Origin: a virus
Strand: one strand, 5' to 3'
Virus record (IMG/VR): IMGVR_UViG_3300035703_000059
Location: 1-64,000 of that record
DNA length: 64,000 nt
The position numbers were made by a program, and so were the translations under genes. The first letter of the stretch is position 1, and each line of letters opens with the position of its first letter. Positions 17,593 through 24,838 of the stretch are shown here, piece by piece. Below the pieces are notes generated by a model. That model searched no databases. It saw only the letters and a program-made list of their open reading frames with translations, and was not told where the DNA came from.

Positions 17593-18507
17593 ATGACGCG
17601 GCTTGAGGCACAGCGGGATGTCGAGACGGCGCAGCTACAAGCGGAGGCGAAGTATCAGTCCCTTCTGAACCAGCAACGCACGGCGGGACGCAGGGCTGTC
17701 GCAGCGAGCAAGGTGTCCGCGATCAAGACGAACCTCATCGATGTCGCGGAGAAGGCACAGAAGGCGGTGCTGGACTCCGAGAAGCTGATCGCGGGCAACA
17801 TCGGCACCTACGGCATCGCCAGCGGAGCGCTTCGTCGGGAGATCGAGAACAACATCGCCTACGCCAAGCGGTTCACGACGTTGTTCGTGCAGGCCGCGCG
17901 GGACTTCAAAGAAACGGGGCAGTTTTTCCGGGTGGCAGGGTCGTCGCGCGATCCGGCGGGCCTTACGGTCGTGGGCGACCAGTTCAACAGCGGCACCTTG
18001 CTTGCGAACTACGTTGACTTGACCTACGCGACGTCGGTGGCTCTCGGCGCGCAGGGCGACTCGTTGCAGGGCGGCGTCATCACCAACCTGTTCCCGAACT
18101 TGACCGACGCCGTGGCGGTGCCGCTGATGAAGGGTGTCGCGGGGCTGTGGGACGTCGTCAAGACGCTGGGGCAGGCCGGCGTCGATATGGCACAGTTCCT
18201 CGCCGACATTCTCAAGAAGCTGCCGAAGATTGGCGGGTTCGCGCTCGATTGGCTTCCGTGGGTGCTGGCGGTCGTGATCATCGGCCCGCCGCTCATTCGC
18301 ATCATTCTCGCGGGTCGTCGGCGCGGTGCAGACGCGGCGCTGGAAGAGACAGGCGCGACGTTGACTGAGGGGCGCGAGGCGATCACCAGCGGCGCGCGAA
18401 AGGCGGGGTCGATGGCCGTTCGCGGGGGCAAGGTGGCGGCGGCGGCCTACACCGGAAATCCCGCGCTTGCAATCTCTGGATTGTCGAAACGCGCACGTCG
18501 CCGGTAA
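17593..18507 (+). CDS. Coiled-coil and membrane-span protein
   Basis: 304 aa, start after GATGAGGCC. Residues 1-70 are charged helix, followed by amphipathic helices. A strong hydrophobic span at about 227-250 (WLPWVLAVVIIGPPLIRIIL) is followed by AGRRRG, and the C-terminal end is basic (SKRARRR). It is one of the larger membrane proteins of the virion block; a role in the membrane vertex or genome delivery is a guess. Confidence 0.6.
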   Translation: MTRLEAQRDVETAQLQAEAKYQSLLNQQRTAGRRAVAASKVSAIKTNLIDVAEKAQKAVLDSEKLIAGNIGTYGIASGALRREIENNIAYAKRFTTLFVQAARDFKETGQFFRVAGSSRDPAGLTVVGDQFNSGTLLANYVDLTYATSVALGAQGDSLQGGVITNLFPNLTDAVAVPLMKGVAGLWDVVKTLGQAGVDMAQFLADILKKLPKIGGFALDWLPWVLAVVIIGPPLIRIILAGRRRGADAALEETGATLTEGREAITSGARKAGSMAVRGGKVAAAAYTGNPALAISGLSKRARRR

Positions 18508-18510
18508 AGT
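18481..18510 (+). promoter_or_regulatory. Leaderless promoter of the 18517 gene
   Basis: TTGTCG (18481-18486), an 18-base spacer and TAAAGT (18505-18510) lie 6 bases before the ATG at 18517. It overlaps the end of the preceding coding region. Confidence 0.6.
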
Positions 18511-18516
18511 GAAAGA

Positions 18517-18846
18517 ATGGCCTACGGCGCTCGTCAGAACTTGATGATTCGGTCCTATCTGCTCATCGCGGCGAAGCTCGGTGGGTGGACGAAGGACGCG
18601 GGAGCCGATGGCGCGGCCTACGTCTCGCCGGCACAGAATCCCAACCGGGAAAAAGGTGGGGTGTGTCGGAACTGTGCCTTCTGGAACGGGTCCGACGGGT
18701 GCGCGATTGTGAAGGGGCCGATTGCCGCCGAAGGGCTGTGCAAGCTGTGGGTCATCGATGAGTCGCGGCTGGGGGCCGGGCGCGTCGATGGCCGTCTCGC
18801 CGGTCGACCGATGTCGCTTGAGGTCGTGCCGCCCAAACGTCGCTGA
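18517..18846 (+). CDS. Cys-rich small protein, relative of the 4044 product
   Basis: 109 aa. Cys pattern VCRNCAFW, DGCAIV and GLCKLW matches the layout in the protein at 4044 (CGNCAAF, LDC, GYCRMF). The N-terminal 45 residues are helical with no span. A metal or disulphide-stabilised core is likely. A terminator follows at once. Confidence 0.6.
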   Translation: MAYGARQNLMIRSYLLIAAKLGGWTKDAGADGAAYVSPAQNPNREKGGVCRNCAFWNGSDGCAIVKGPIAAEGLCKLWVIDESRLGAGRVDGRLAGRPMSLEVVPPKRR

Positions 18847-18851
18847 AGTGC

Positions 18852-18890
18852 GAAGCCCCGCCGGTGTGCAGCCGGCGAGGCTTCATTTTG
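18852..18890 (+). terminator. Rho-independent terminator
   Basis: GAAGCCCCGCCGG and CCGGCGAGGCTTC pair (one internal mismatch) around a 7-base loop, followed by ATTTTG. It closes the 17593-18846 group, just before the oppositely oriented tRNA gene. Confidence 0.75.
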
Positions 18891-18921
18891 ACTCTGCGAC
18901 GGAGGGGCGCTCGGTCAAAGG

Positions 18922-18996
18922 TGGCTGGCGGGGTAGGAGTCGAACCTACGGCCACGCGATTAACAGTCGCGCGCTCTGCCTCTGAGCTACCCGCCA
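18922..18996 (-). tRNA. tRNA-Asn (anticodon GTT), CCA encoded
   Basis: The minus strand folds as a complete cloverleaf. The acceptor stem is TGGCGGG/CCCGCCA, the D arm GCTC-AGAGGCA-GAGC, the anticodon stem CGCGA-CTGTTAA-TCGCG with GTT, and the T arm GTAGG-TTCGACT-CCTAC. The discriminator is G and 3' CCA is in the DNA. It is antisense to all surrounding genes and sits between a terminator and the leaderless gene at 19056. It may serve translation of the element or be a leftover of host DNA. Confidence 0.93.
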
Positions 18997-19042
18997 ATCG
19001 ATGCCGTTCCTACCGGCGTTCGCCGCTTCCGTCAAGAGCGGG

Positions 19043-19055
19043 TAAACTGCCCGCC
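19043..19055 (+). promoter_or_regulatory. Leaderless promoter of the 19056 gene
   Basis: TAAACT (19043-19048) is followed by 7 bases and ATG at 19056, without a ribosome site. No convincing -35 is seen; GGG directly before the hexamer recurs at other leaderless starts. Confidence 0.55.
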
Positions 19056-19499
19056 ATGCCGGTTCAACGTGTCAGCGGACAAGCGTTCGGGGGGATCGTG
19101 GACGACGCGTTGCGCGCGGTCGTTCCGCAGGCGGTGACGCGCGTCGAGTTTCGTACCTCGCTCACGCCGCCGTCGACCATCGCCACGACGGAGTCGATTC
19201 TGGCGGCGATGATTCGCGGCGACACCGCCGAGAACGCGCCTCCGCCGACGACGGCCGCCGAGAGAGCAGAGCCGTCATACTCGGCGTCGCAGAAGTTCTT
19301 TGCGGCACTCAAGCCGACCTTCATGGTGGAGTCGCCGACGTTCGGGCGGCGTATCTACGCGCCCTACGGCGTGGCCGGACCAAAAGATTTCGTTCGTGGG
19401 CAGCGGACCTTCATCGGCGGCCTCGTCGTGATGTCGCTGGGCCTTGTGGGCCTCGGCTACGCGCTTGGCTATGCCGTGGGCCGCACGATGCCCCGCTAG
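19056..19499 (+). CDS. Membrane protein with C-terminal anchor
   Basis: 147 aa. A soluble N-terminal part with a disordered Thr/Ala/Pro segment precedes a C-terminal span at about 120-140 (GGLVVMSLGLVGLGYALGYA) that ends VGRTMPR. It belongs to the single-span series. Function unknown. Confidence 0.6.
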   Translation: MPVQRVSGQAFGGIVDDALRAVVPQAVTRVEFRTSLTPPSTIATTESILAAMIRGDTAENAPPPTTAAERAEPSYSASQKFFAALKPTFMVESPTFGRRIYAPYGVAGPKDFVRGQRTFIGGLVVMSLGLVGLGYALGYAVGRTMPR

Positions 19500-19539
19500 A
19501 TTTTTCGCGTGCGGTGGACGCGCGCAACAGGAGTCGTCG

Positions 19540-20208
19540 ATGGCGAAAGGCATGAAGTCGGAGGCGGAGCGTCGCGCCGGGTGGCTCGCGAAGCAGCAGA
19601 AGTTCGCGGAGGCCATCGCGAAGCAGCGCGCGATGCGCGACTTCCAGTTTCCCGAAGACCGTCCGCCGCTTCGGCAGGACTCGCTCGTCAAAGGGGAGCG
19701 GCCGGAGGCTCTGCGTAGCCCCGGCGTGGCGTACCTGTGCAACTGCGGCCGTGCAGCGCGCGAGGGCGCGTCCTGCGTGTGCGAGGTCGATCCGCGCGTC
19801 CTGCGGCGCGAGGTGAGCAAGACGAACGCGCAGCGGGAGCGCCGTAAGCGGAGCATCGAGCGCAAGCTGCGTGGGTCGAAAATCGGGCAGGAAGAGCGCG
19901 CGGATCTTGAGCGCGAACTCGCCGAGATTCAAGACTTCTACGTCACCGCGCGGAACCGCACGGAGGCGAACCTTGTCGCCGAAGGACGCGTCGCGGGCAA
20001 GAAGGCCGGGCCGCGTCAGAAGAAGCTGAAGGGCAAGCTGGAGGCGAAGACGGTGGCGCCGGGCGTCGTTCGCCGGACGCGCGTGGACGGGCTTGAGGCG
20101 GTGGGCGACCGGGGCGTCATCAGCATTTGGACGCTGGGTTCCATCTTGCTCATCGGCGTGGGCGTCTACGCGGTTTACAGCACGTTCCAGAAAGAGCCGA
20201 AGGCGTAA
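19540..20208 (+). CDS. Basic coiled-coil protein with C-terminal anchor
   Basis: 222 aa, ribosome site ACAGGAG before TCGTCGATGG. The N-terminal half is charged helix with a four-Cys segment (YLCNCGRAAREGASCVCEV) likely to bind zinc. Residues 90-175 are Lys/Arg-rich helix. A span at about 192-210 (VISIWTLGSILLIGVGVYAVY) is followed by FQKEPKA. It could link the genome to a membrane; this is inference. Confidence 0.6.
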   Translation: MAKGMKSEAERRAGWLAKQQKFAEAIAKQRAMRDFQFPEDRPPLRQDSLVKGERPEALRSPGVAYLCNCGRAAREGASCVCEVDPRVLRREVSKTNAQRERRKRSIERKLRGSKIGQEERADLERELAEIQDFYVTARNRTEANLVAEGRVAGKKAGPRQKKLKGKLEAKTVAPGVVRRTRVDGLEAVGDRGVISIWTLGSILLIGVGVYAVYSTFQKEPKA

Positions 20209-20211
20209 TCG

Positions 20212-20904
20212 ATGGCCGCATTGGCGAATGAGCGCGTCCTCATCATCGGCGACTCGATCACCGTCGGGTCGTTCGGTTCACGCTTGGAGCGGCGCTTCAA
20301 AGACGAGGGCGCGACCGTCAAGCGCGACGCGAAGAGCGGGCGCGCGACGACGTGGTTCTACGCGGACGCGGGCAAGCTGGACGCGGGCCGATTGCCCGGC
20401 CTCGCGGCGTTCAATCCGACGACGGTCATCATCGCGCTGGGGACGAACGATGCGGGGATGTTCACGACGAACGTCGAGCGCGCCAAGAGGTTCTTCGGCA
20501 AGGTGATCGCCGACCTGCGTGACAACGCGGCGGCTCCGCCGACGTTCTGGTGGGTGACGGCGCCGGCCTTCGACTCGCGCGCGAAGAACGTGGACGCGTC
20601 GTGGATCGACGCGCAGATTCGCGCCGTTTCGCCGCTGTTCGACAACGTCATCGACGCGCGTGCGCTGACGAGCGATATGACGGCGAAATCGGATGGGCGC
20701 ACGTCCGACCTCATCCACTTCACGACGAACGGCGGCGCGCGGTACGCCGACCGCGTGTTCGATGCGTTCATGCAGAAGCGCGGAAAGACGCCCGACGTGG
20801 CGCCCCCGAAGCTGCCTTCGAAGGTCGAGCCGATGACCGTGGGTCTGTTCGTGGCGGCGGCCCTCATCGCTTACGCGGTGTGGGTGTCGCGGAGGCGCGG
20901 ATGA
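20212..20904 (+). CDS. SGNH/GDSL hydrolase with C-terminal membrane anchor
   Basis: 230 aa. The four SGNH blocks are visible: Ser15 in IIGDSITVGS, Gly in block II (near 44), Asn79 in ALGTNDA, and Asp166/His169 in SDLIHFTTNG. The family are esterases or lipases that deacylate lipids, sugars or cell-wall acetyl groups. Residues 209-225 are one hydrophobic span ending SRRRG, so the enzyme should sit on a membrane. It starts three bases after the previous stop and overlaps the next gene (ATGA). Substrate unknown; release of cell-wall acetyl groups or lipid cleavage at entry are candidates. Confidence 0.78.
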   Translation: MAALANERVLIIGDSITVGSFGSRLERRFKDEGATVKRDAKSGRATTWFYADAGKLDAGRLPGLAAFNPTTVIIALGTNDAGMFTTNVERAKRFFGKVIADLRDNAAAPPTFWWVTAPAFDSRAKNVDASWIDAQIRAVSPLFDNVIDARALTSDMTAKSDGRTSDLIHFTTNGGARYADRVFDAFMQKRGKTPDVAPPKLPSKVEPMTVGLFVAAALIAYAVWVSRRRG

Positions 20905-21380
20905 AGCGGGTCTGCCTGCCCGTGCGGAACAAGAAGGGCGTGTGCGCGCGTGTCGATGCCGAAACAGCCAAGTGGGCGAAGGCGATGACGTGGCACGTCC
21001 ACAAGGGGTACGTCGCGACGACGCTCGGCAGCGGGAGCGAGGCGCAGCGGCTCTACCTGCATCGATTACTGGTGCCGACGGACGAGGCCGTGGTCGACCA
21101 CAAGAACGGCGACCGTCTCGATAACCGGCTCGGCAATCTGCGTCCGGCGTCCACCTCGCAGAACGGCGCGAACGTCTCGCGGCTGTCGACGAACAAGTCG
21201 GGATTCAAGGGCGTCGTGAAGCACGGTCGAAAGTTCCGCGCCTACGTTCACAAGAGCGGACGGACGCAGTACCTCGGCACGTTCGACACCGCGAAAGAGG
21301 CGGCGTGCGAGTACGACCGGAACGCAAAAAAGCTGTTTGGGCGATTCGCCAAGACGAACAAGGTCAAGTGCGGCGACTGA
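20901..21380 (+). CDS. HNH endonuclease with AP2 domain (homing type)
   Basis: 159 aa. Residues about 45-100 carry the HNH motif (LYLHRLLVP, VVDHKNGDRLDNRLGNLRPA), with NGANVSRLSTNKSGFKGV after it. Residues about 105-150 are an AP2-type DNA-binding domain (FKGVVKHGRKFRAYVHKSGR, YLGTFDTAKEAACEYDRNAK). This pair is typical of free-standing homing endonucleases in phages. Its ATG overlaps the stop of the hydrolase gene. It is probably a selfish gene rather than part of the virion programme. Confidence 0.88.
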   Translation: MKRVCLPVRNKKGVCARVDAETAKWAKAMTWHVHKGYVATTLGSGSEAQRLYLHRLLVPTDEAVVDHKNGDRLDNRLGNLRPASTSQNGANVSRLSTNKSGFKGVVKHGRKFRAYVHKSGRTQYLGTFDTAKEAACEYDRNAKKLFGRFAKTNKVKCGD

Positions 21381-21450
21381 CGCACGTTGACTTTCAACCA
21401 TCGATTCTCAGACCATGAGGTCACGCCGCACCGTCGACTCGGTGCTCTGA

Positions 21451-21462
21451 CGGGATGTCCCG
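21451..21462 (+). promoter_or_regulatory. Leader hairpin of the 21484 gene
   Basis: CGGGATGTCCCG can fold in the 103-base gap; it is followed by CAGAAAGTAAGGAGA and the start codon. The same hairpin-CAGAAAG-AAGGAGA order occurs before the gene at 22149. Confidence 0.4.
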
Positions 21463-21483
21463 CAGAAAGTAAGGAGAAATCTC

Positions 21484-21822
21484 ATGGCCGCTATCGCTGC
21501 AATCTCCAACGTCGCCTACGGCGACCGCTCGGTGTCGTTCACCGCCGTTTCGGCCGGTGTTGCTGACACCCTCGACTTCTCGGTCATCGCCGCCGCGCTG
21601 ACCGCCGCTGGCGTGGCTTCCAGCACGATCAAGAGCTTCCTGTCGACGTCGCACACCGACGCCGCCGGCACGATGGCCGCGATTGCCGCCGCTGGCGGTC
21701 TGGTCGCCGGTCTGACCACGGGCAACGTCGCCGCGTTCGTCTCGGCCGACAACCAGCTTACGCTGCCCCTCGCGGCGACGTGGCAGGTCCGTATCGCGCT
21801 GGCCCACACCATCAGCGCCTAA
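21484..21822 (+). CDS. Small Ala/Val/Thr-rich protein, possibly abundant virion protein
   Basis: 112 aa with the strong ribosome site TAAGGAG. No Cys, no obvious span, smooth small-residue composition (AAIAAISNVAYGDRSVSF, VASSTIKSFLSTS). The leader with a hairpin and near-consensus ribosome site suggests high expression, as for capsid or decoration proteins. Not recognised. Confidence 0.55.
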   Translation: MAAIAAISNVAYGDRSVSFTAVSAGVADTLDFSVIAAALTAAGVASSTIKSFLSTSHTDAAGTMAAIAAAGGLVAGLTTGNVAAFVSADNQLTLPLAATWQVRIALAHTISA

Positions 21823-21857
21823 TTCGCGGGCTGACCGCATCGACACGGAGGGAATCG

Positions 21858-22067
21858 ATGGCAACCAAGAAGAAAAGCACGAAGCGGCCGGCGAAGAAGG
21901 GGAGCGCCAAGGTGTCGCTGAAGGGTCTGGCGGCTCTGCCGCACAAGGATCGCTTCAAGAAGATCGCGCAGTCCTGCCAGCTTGAGGTCACGGCCGGGGG
22001 CAAGTCGCGCGCGAAAGAAGTCGGCAAGTGCATGAAGCGTGAGTTCAAGGCGTTGAAAGACGCGTAA
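21858..22067 (+). CDS. Lys-rich basic small protein
   Basis: 69 aa, start in GAGGGAATCGATGG. The first 24 residues are Lys/Ala/Ser-rich (KKKSTKRPAKKGSAK), the rest a short helical domain with two Cys. It may bind nucleic acid. Compare the more extreme Lys-rich protein at 34476. Confidence 0.55.
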   Translation: MATKKKSTKRPAKKGSAKVSLKGLAALPHKDRFKKIAQSCQLEVTAGGKSRAKEVGKCMKREFKALKDA

Positions 22068-22082
22068 GTCAACCCCTACACG

Positions 22083-22125
22083 CCCCCACATTGACTTTCG
22101 AAGATGAACTTCGAAAGGATGGGGG
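22083..22125 (+). promoter_or_regulatory. Leader hairpin of the 22149 gene
   Basis: A 9-pair stem (CTTTCGAAG/CTTCGAAAG, 5-base loop) is enclosed by a second stem CCCCCA/TGGGGG. It is followed by CAGCAGAAAGAAGGAGA, the ribosome site. No T-run follows, so mRNA protection or translation control is more likely than termination. Confidence 0.5.
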
Positions 22126-22148
22126 CAGCAGAAAGAAGGAGACACCCC

Positions 22149-22784
22149 ATGTACGACTACGGCATGAACGGTTTTGCGGGTCTGATGGACGACATCAAGT
22201 CGAGCGCCGGTGAGGCGTTCGCTGGCGGCGCCGGCCTCGTTGTCGGCGTGAGCCTTGCCAAGTTCGTCACCGCCAAGGTGGACAAGGCGGTTTCGGAGAT
22301 GGAGGCGGGCGCTGGGAAGGACGCGCTCGGCTACGTCACCCCGGCCATCCCGCTGGTTCTCGGCCTTGCGCTGTACGCGAAGTTCCGCAACAGCCCGTCG
22401 CTCGCGGCTCGCAGCCTCGGCGCGGCGAACGGCGCGGGCATGATCGCCTTCTCGCTGGCGACCTACGCCAAGAAGCTGATCGGCCTGTCGAAGAGCGAGG
22501 GCGCCACGGCGGCGGCCAGCTACATCGGCCTCGGCGCGGTGGACACCTACGAGTCCCCGATCCTCGCCGGCCTCGGCAACTACGGCCCGATCAGCGAGTA
22601 CCTCCGCCCCAGCCTCGGCGCTTACGGGATGCGGTCGCCGGGCGCTCCGGTGTTCGTCGAGGACGCTGGCATGGCCGGCGCCCCGACGCAGTTCCAAGAG
22701 GTTCGTGGCAGCGTGAACGGCCTGCACGGCGCTCCGTCGTCCATCGAGATTGTTCCTTCCGCTCTTTCCTCGGTTCTGATGTAA
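22149..22784 (+). CDS. Multi-span Gly/Ala-rich membrane protein
   Basis: 211 aa from the ATG after AAGGAGACACCCC. Three hydrophobic stretches at about 24-44, 66-83 and 99-118 are followed by a soluble Gly/Pro/Ser-rich C-terminal 90 residues. It directly precedes the capsid candidates. In membrane-containing viruses such a gene would encode a major membrane protein, but this is inference. Confidence 0.6.
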   Translation: MYDYGMNGFAGLMDDIKSSAGEAFAGGAGLVVGVSLAKFVTAKVDKAVSEMEAGAGKDALGYVTPAIPLVLGLALYAKFRNSPSLAARSLGAANGAGMIAFSLATYAKKLIGLSKSEGATAAASYIGLGAVDTYESPILAGLGNYGPISEYLRPSLGAYGMRSPGAPVFVEDAGMAGAPTQFQEVRGSVNGLHGAPSSIEIVPSALSSVLM

Positions 22785-22795
22785 GAAGCCCCGCG

Positions 22796-22844
22796 CCGGC
22801 ATCGATGCCGGTGCATTGACCCCCAACTGACGCCTGCGGGCGTC
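22796..22844 (+). promoter_or_regulatory. Two leader hairpins before the main capsid candidate
   Basis: A perfect 16-base palindrome CCGGCATCGATGCCGG (22796-22811) and the hairpin GACGCC-TGC-GGCGTC type stem (22829-22844) precede ACAGGAGAACTACAATG. Together they look like an mRNA-stabilising leader for a highly expressed gene. Confidence 0.45.
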
Positions 22845-22863
22845 GCTCGACAGGAGAACTACA

Positions 22864-23499
22864 ATGGCCGTTCTGCGTCCCACTTCCGAAACTGGCGTGT
22901 ACGAGGTCGAAGGTCTTGGCACCAAGATCCGTTTGATCGAATGGCGTGCCGGCTCCTTCTATGACTCGGTGGCCTTCGCCGCCGGCGCCATCACCCCCGG
23001 CACCAACCAGCTTCTCTTCCAGAACCTCCAGAACAAGAACCGCCAGCACACCAATCTCGACAACAACGCTGGCCGTCTGCCCGCGCTGACCGAGCTGATC
23101 TGCAACCGTATCGGCGCGCACATCACGCAGGCCGTCGGCAGCAGCGTCACCGTCGACACCGACATCATCCAGCTTGCTCACGCGGCTTATATGCAGGTCT
23201 TCGTGAACCAAGATCGCCGGGTCGCGGACCAGCCGCTCTACACCTTCCAGAGCGGCTACGGCATCACCGGCACCACGACCCGCAACGCCACCGGCGTTGT
23301 GACGACCGGCGTCGCGTCGGCCGCTGCGGCTCCGCAGCTTCTCGTCGCGCAGCCCATCGGCCCGAACGACGCGCTGACCGGCAAGATTCAGGTTGACGCG
23401 GCGACGTGGATCGCCGGCTACGCGAACCCCTCGCTGGCCGCGACCAACGTCGTGACCGTGTTCCTCGACGGCCTCATCAAGAAGCCGCAGGGCGCGTAA
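22864..23499 (+). CDS. Major capsid protein candidate
   Basis: 211 aa with a textbook ribosome site (ACAGGAGAACTACAATG), two leader hairpins and its own terminator, the expression layout expected of a major virion protein. It has no span and one Cys. It alternates strand-like segments (TKIRLIEWRAGSFYDSVAF, NVVTVFLDGLI) with loops, consistent with a single small beta sandwich. The next two genes encode proteins of similar size that are related to each other. No HK97-fold signature is visible. Assignment as capsid is by context, not by family recognition. Confidence 0.5.
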   Translation: MAVLRPTSETGVYEVEGLGTKIRLIEWRAGSFYDSVAFAAGAITPGTNQLLFQNLQNKNRQHTNLDNNAGRLPALTELICNRIGAHITQAVGSSVTVDTDIIQLAHAAYMQVFVNQDRRVADQPLYTFQSGYGITGTTTRNATGVVTTGVASAAAAPQLLVAQPIGPNDALTGKIQVDAATWIAGYANPSLAATNVVTVFLDGLIKKPQGA

Positions 23500-23538
23500 G
23501 TCTCCCCGACCATCGATTCCCCCGTCGATGGGGGCGCG

Positions 23539-23575
23539 AGCCGTCAATCCTCACGGATTGGCGGCTTTCGCCTTT
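23539..23575 (+). terminator. Terminator after the capsid candidate
   Basis: AGCCGTCAATCC pairs with GGATTGGCGGCT (11 of 12) around TCAC, followed by TTCGCCTTT. It isolates the capsid candidate transcript from the next gene. Confidence 0.7.
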
Positions 23576-23615
23576 GTGGGGTATGCTCGCCGCGACTCAC
23601 CCGTAAGGAGACTCC

Positions 23616-24188
23616 ATGCAGATCGCACCGCCTCCCGATAACGCCTATATCCAGACGCTTACGTCGCGGATCATCGAAGGCCGAACGATCACGCCCTACG
23701 ACTATCGCGCGATGGTGCTTCCGCTCTACACCACGCTGTCGACGTCGCAGCCCATCGGAAGCGCGACCTACACGATCCCGACGAATATGCGCTTCCGCGT
23801 GCGAAGCATCCTGCCGCACGTTGCGCCGCTCCGCGTGTCGGCGGAGACGATTGCGAACCCCGGCAACTTTGCTCCGCAGAACGTGGCGGGTGACGTGTTC
23901 GACGGCGGCGACGTCATCGACCGTCTCTATGCGAAGGCGATGAACTGCCGCATCAACATCGCGATGCAGAGCCGCGCGTTCGACCTCACCTACAACCAAG
24001 CGTTCGCGATCTCGGACCTCATGGCGGAGAACGGACAGGGTCCGAGCTTCCTCGATATGCCGGGTCTGATTCTGCAAGGAACGACCATCGACTTGAACGC
24101 CGCGCTCATCGATACCGACGCCGACGTGATCGGCAGCCCGACCGAGTACGGCATCGTTCTCGTCGGCGCCTTCATCCGCGTGGACTAA
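23616..24188 (+). CDS. Small beta-rich virion protein A (paralogue of 24200 product)
   Basis: 190 aa, ribosome site TAAGGAG. It aligns with the next protein over the second half: TIPTNMRFRV/RIPGDYSLLV, VIDRLYAKAMNCRINI/VRNRVVAKALNARMVL and the ends TEYGIVLVGAFIRV/TEYGLTLMGAFVRS. A single-jelly-roll capsid or vertex protein would fit the size and texture. Capsid role inferred from neighbours. Confidence 0.5.
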   Translation: MQIAPPPDNAYIQTLTSRIIEGRTITPYDYRAMVLPLYTTLSTSQPIGSATYTIPTNMRFRVRSILPHVAPLRVSAETIANPGNFAPQNVAGDVFDGGDVIDRLYAKAMNCRINIAMQSRAFDLTYNQAFAISDLMAENGQGPSFLDMPGLILQGTTIDLNAALIDTDADVIGSPTEYGIVLVGAFIRVD

Positions 24189-24199
24189 GGGGAAAAACC

Positions 24200-24838
24200 G
24201 TGGCGATTCTGACTCCCGCTCCGATCAACTTTCAGCAGAAAATCCGCAGCGAACTTGCGGAGGCTCTGCGGCTGAACTTCGGCGACATCTTTCCGACCAT
24301 CCTGCACCTTCGGGTGACGCTGGGCGGGACGCTGAACCCCGGACCGCCCCCGACGGTGACGCTGCCGACCCCCGGCAACGACATCTTCCGCATCCCCGGC
24401 GACTACTCGCTGCTCGTCGGCGAGATTCGCGGCCACATCGCGCTCAACGAACTGTCGCAGGAGTCGACGACGGCTCCGACGAACACGGGCCTTCTGAACA
24501 TCGCCGGTGTGCGTAACCGCGTCGTCGCCAAGGCGCTGAACGCGCGCATGGTGCTGGTCAACGCGGACCGCGACAATCTGAAGTTCGTGGAGACGGACAT
24601 CGCGAACAGCGCGAACCCGCTGGGCATCAGCGCGAACCTCTGCCTCGCGAACCTGCTCCCGGCGGCCGGTGGCTCCCCGATCAAGCTGATCGGGGACGGC
24701 GACGTCATGCCGCTCATCGTGCCGGGCAACGAGCGCATCAAGCTGACCGTCGCACTCAACGACGAGAACGCGTCGCTGGGCCAGACGGAGTACGGACTGA
24801 CGCTGATGGGCGCCTTCGTGCGTTCGCGGGGTAGCTGA
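24200..24838 (+). CDS. Small beta-rich virion protein B (paralogue of 23616 product)
   Basis: 212 aa starting at GTG after AAGGGGAAAAACC. It shares the C-terminal TEYG-(hydrophobic)-GAF motif and two internal blocks with the 23616 product. The stop overlaps the next ATG by one base (TGATG). Viruses with two small single-beta-barrel capsid proteins encode such pairs side by side; this is the closest analogy, not proof. Confidence 0.5.
   Translation: MAILTPAPINFQQKIRSELAEALRLNFGDIFPTILHLRVTLGGTLNPGPPPTVTLPTPGNDIFRIPGDYSLLVGEIRGHIALNELSQESTTAPTNTGLLNIAGVRNRVVAKALNARMVLVNADRDNLKFVETDIANSANPLGISANLCLANLLPAAGGSPIKLIGDGDVMPLIVPGNERIKLTVALNDENASLGQTEYGLTLMGAFVRSRGS

Noticed and set aside
18922-18996. 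tRNA gene as the active attachment site
   Set aside because: 18 kb from the recombinase, with virion-type genes on both sides; no duplicated tRNA end seen in the window.
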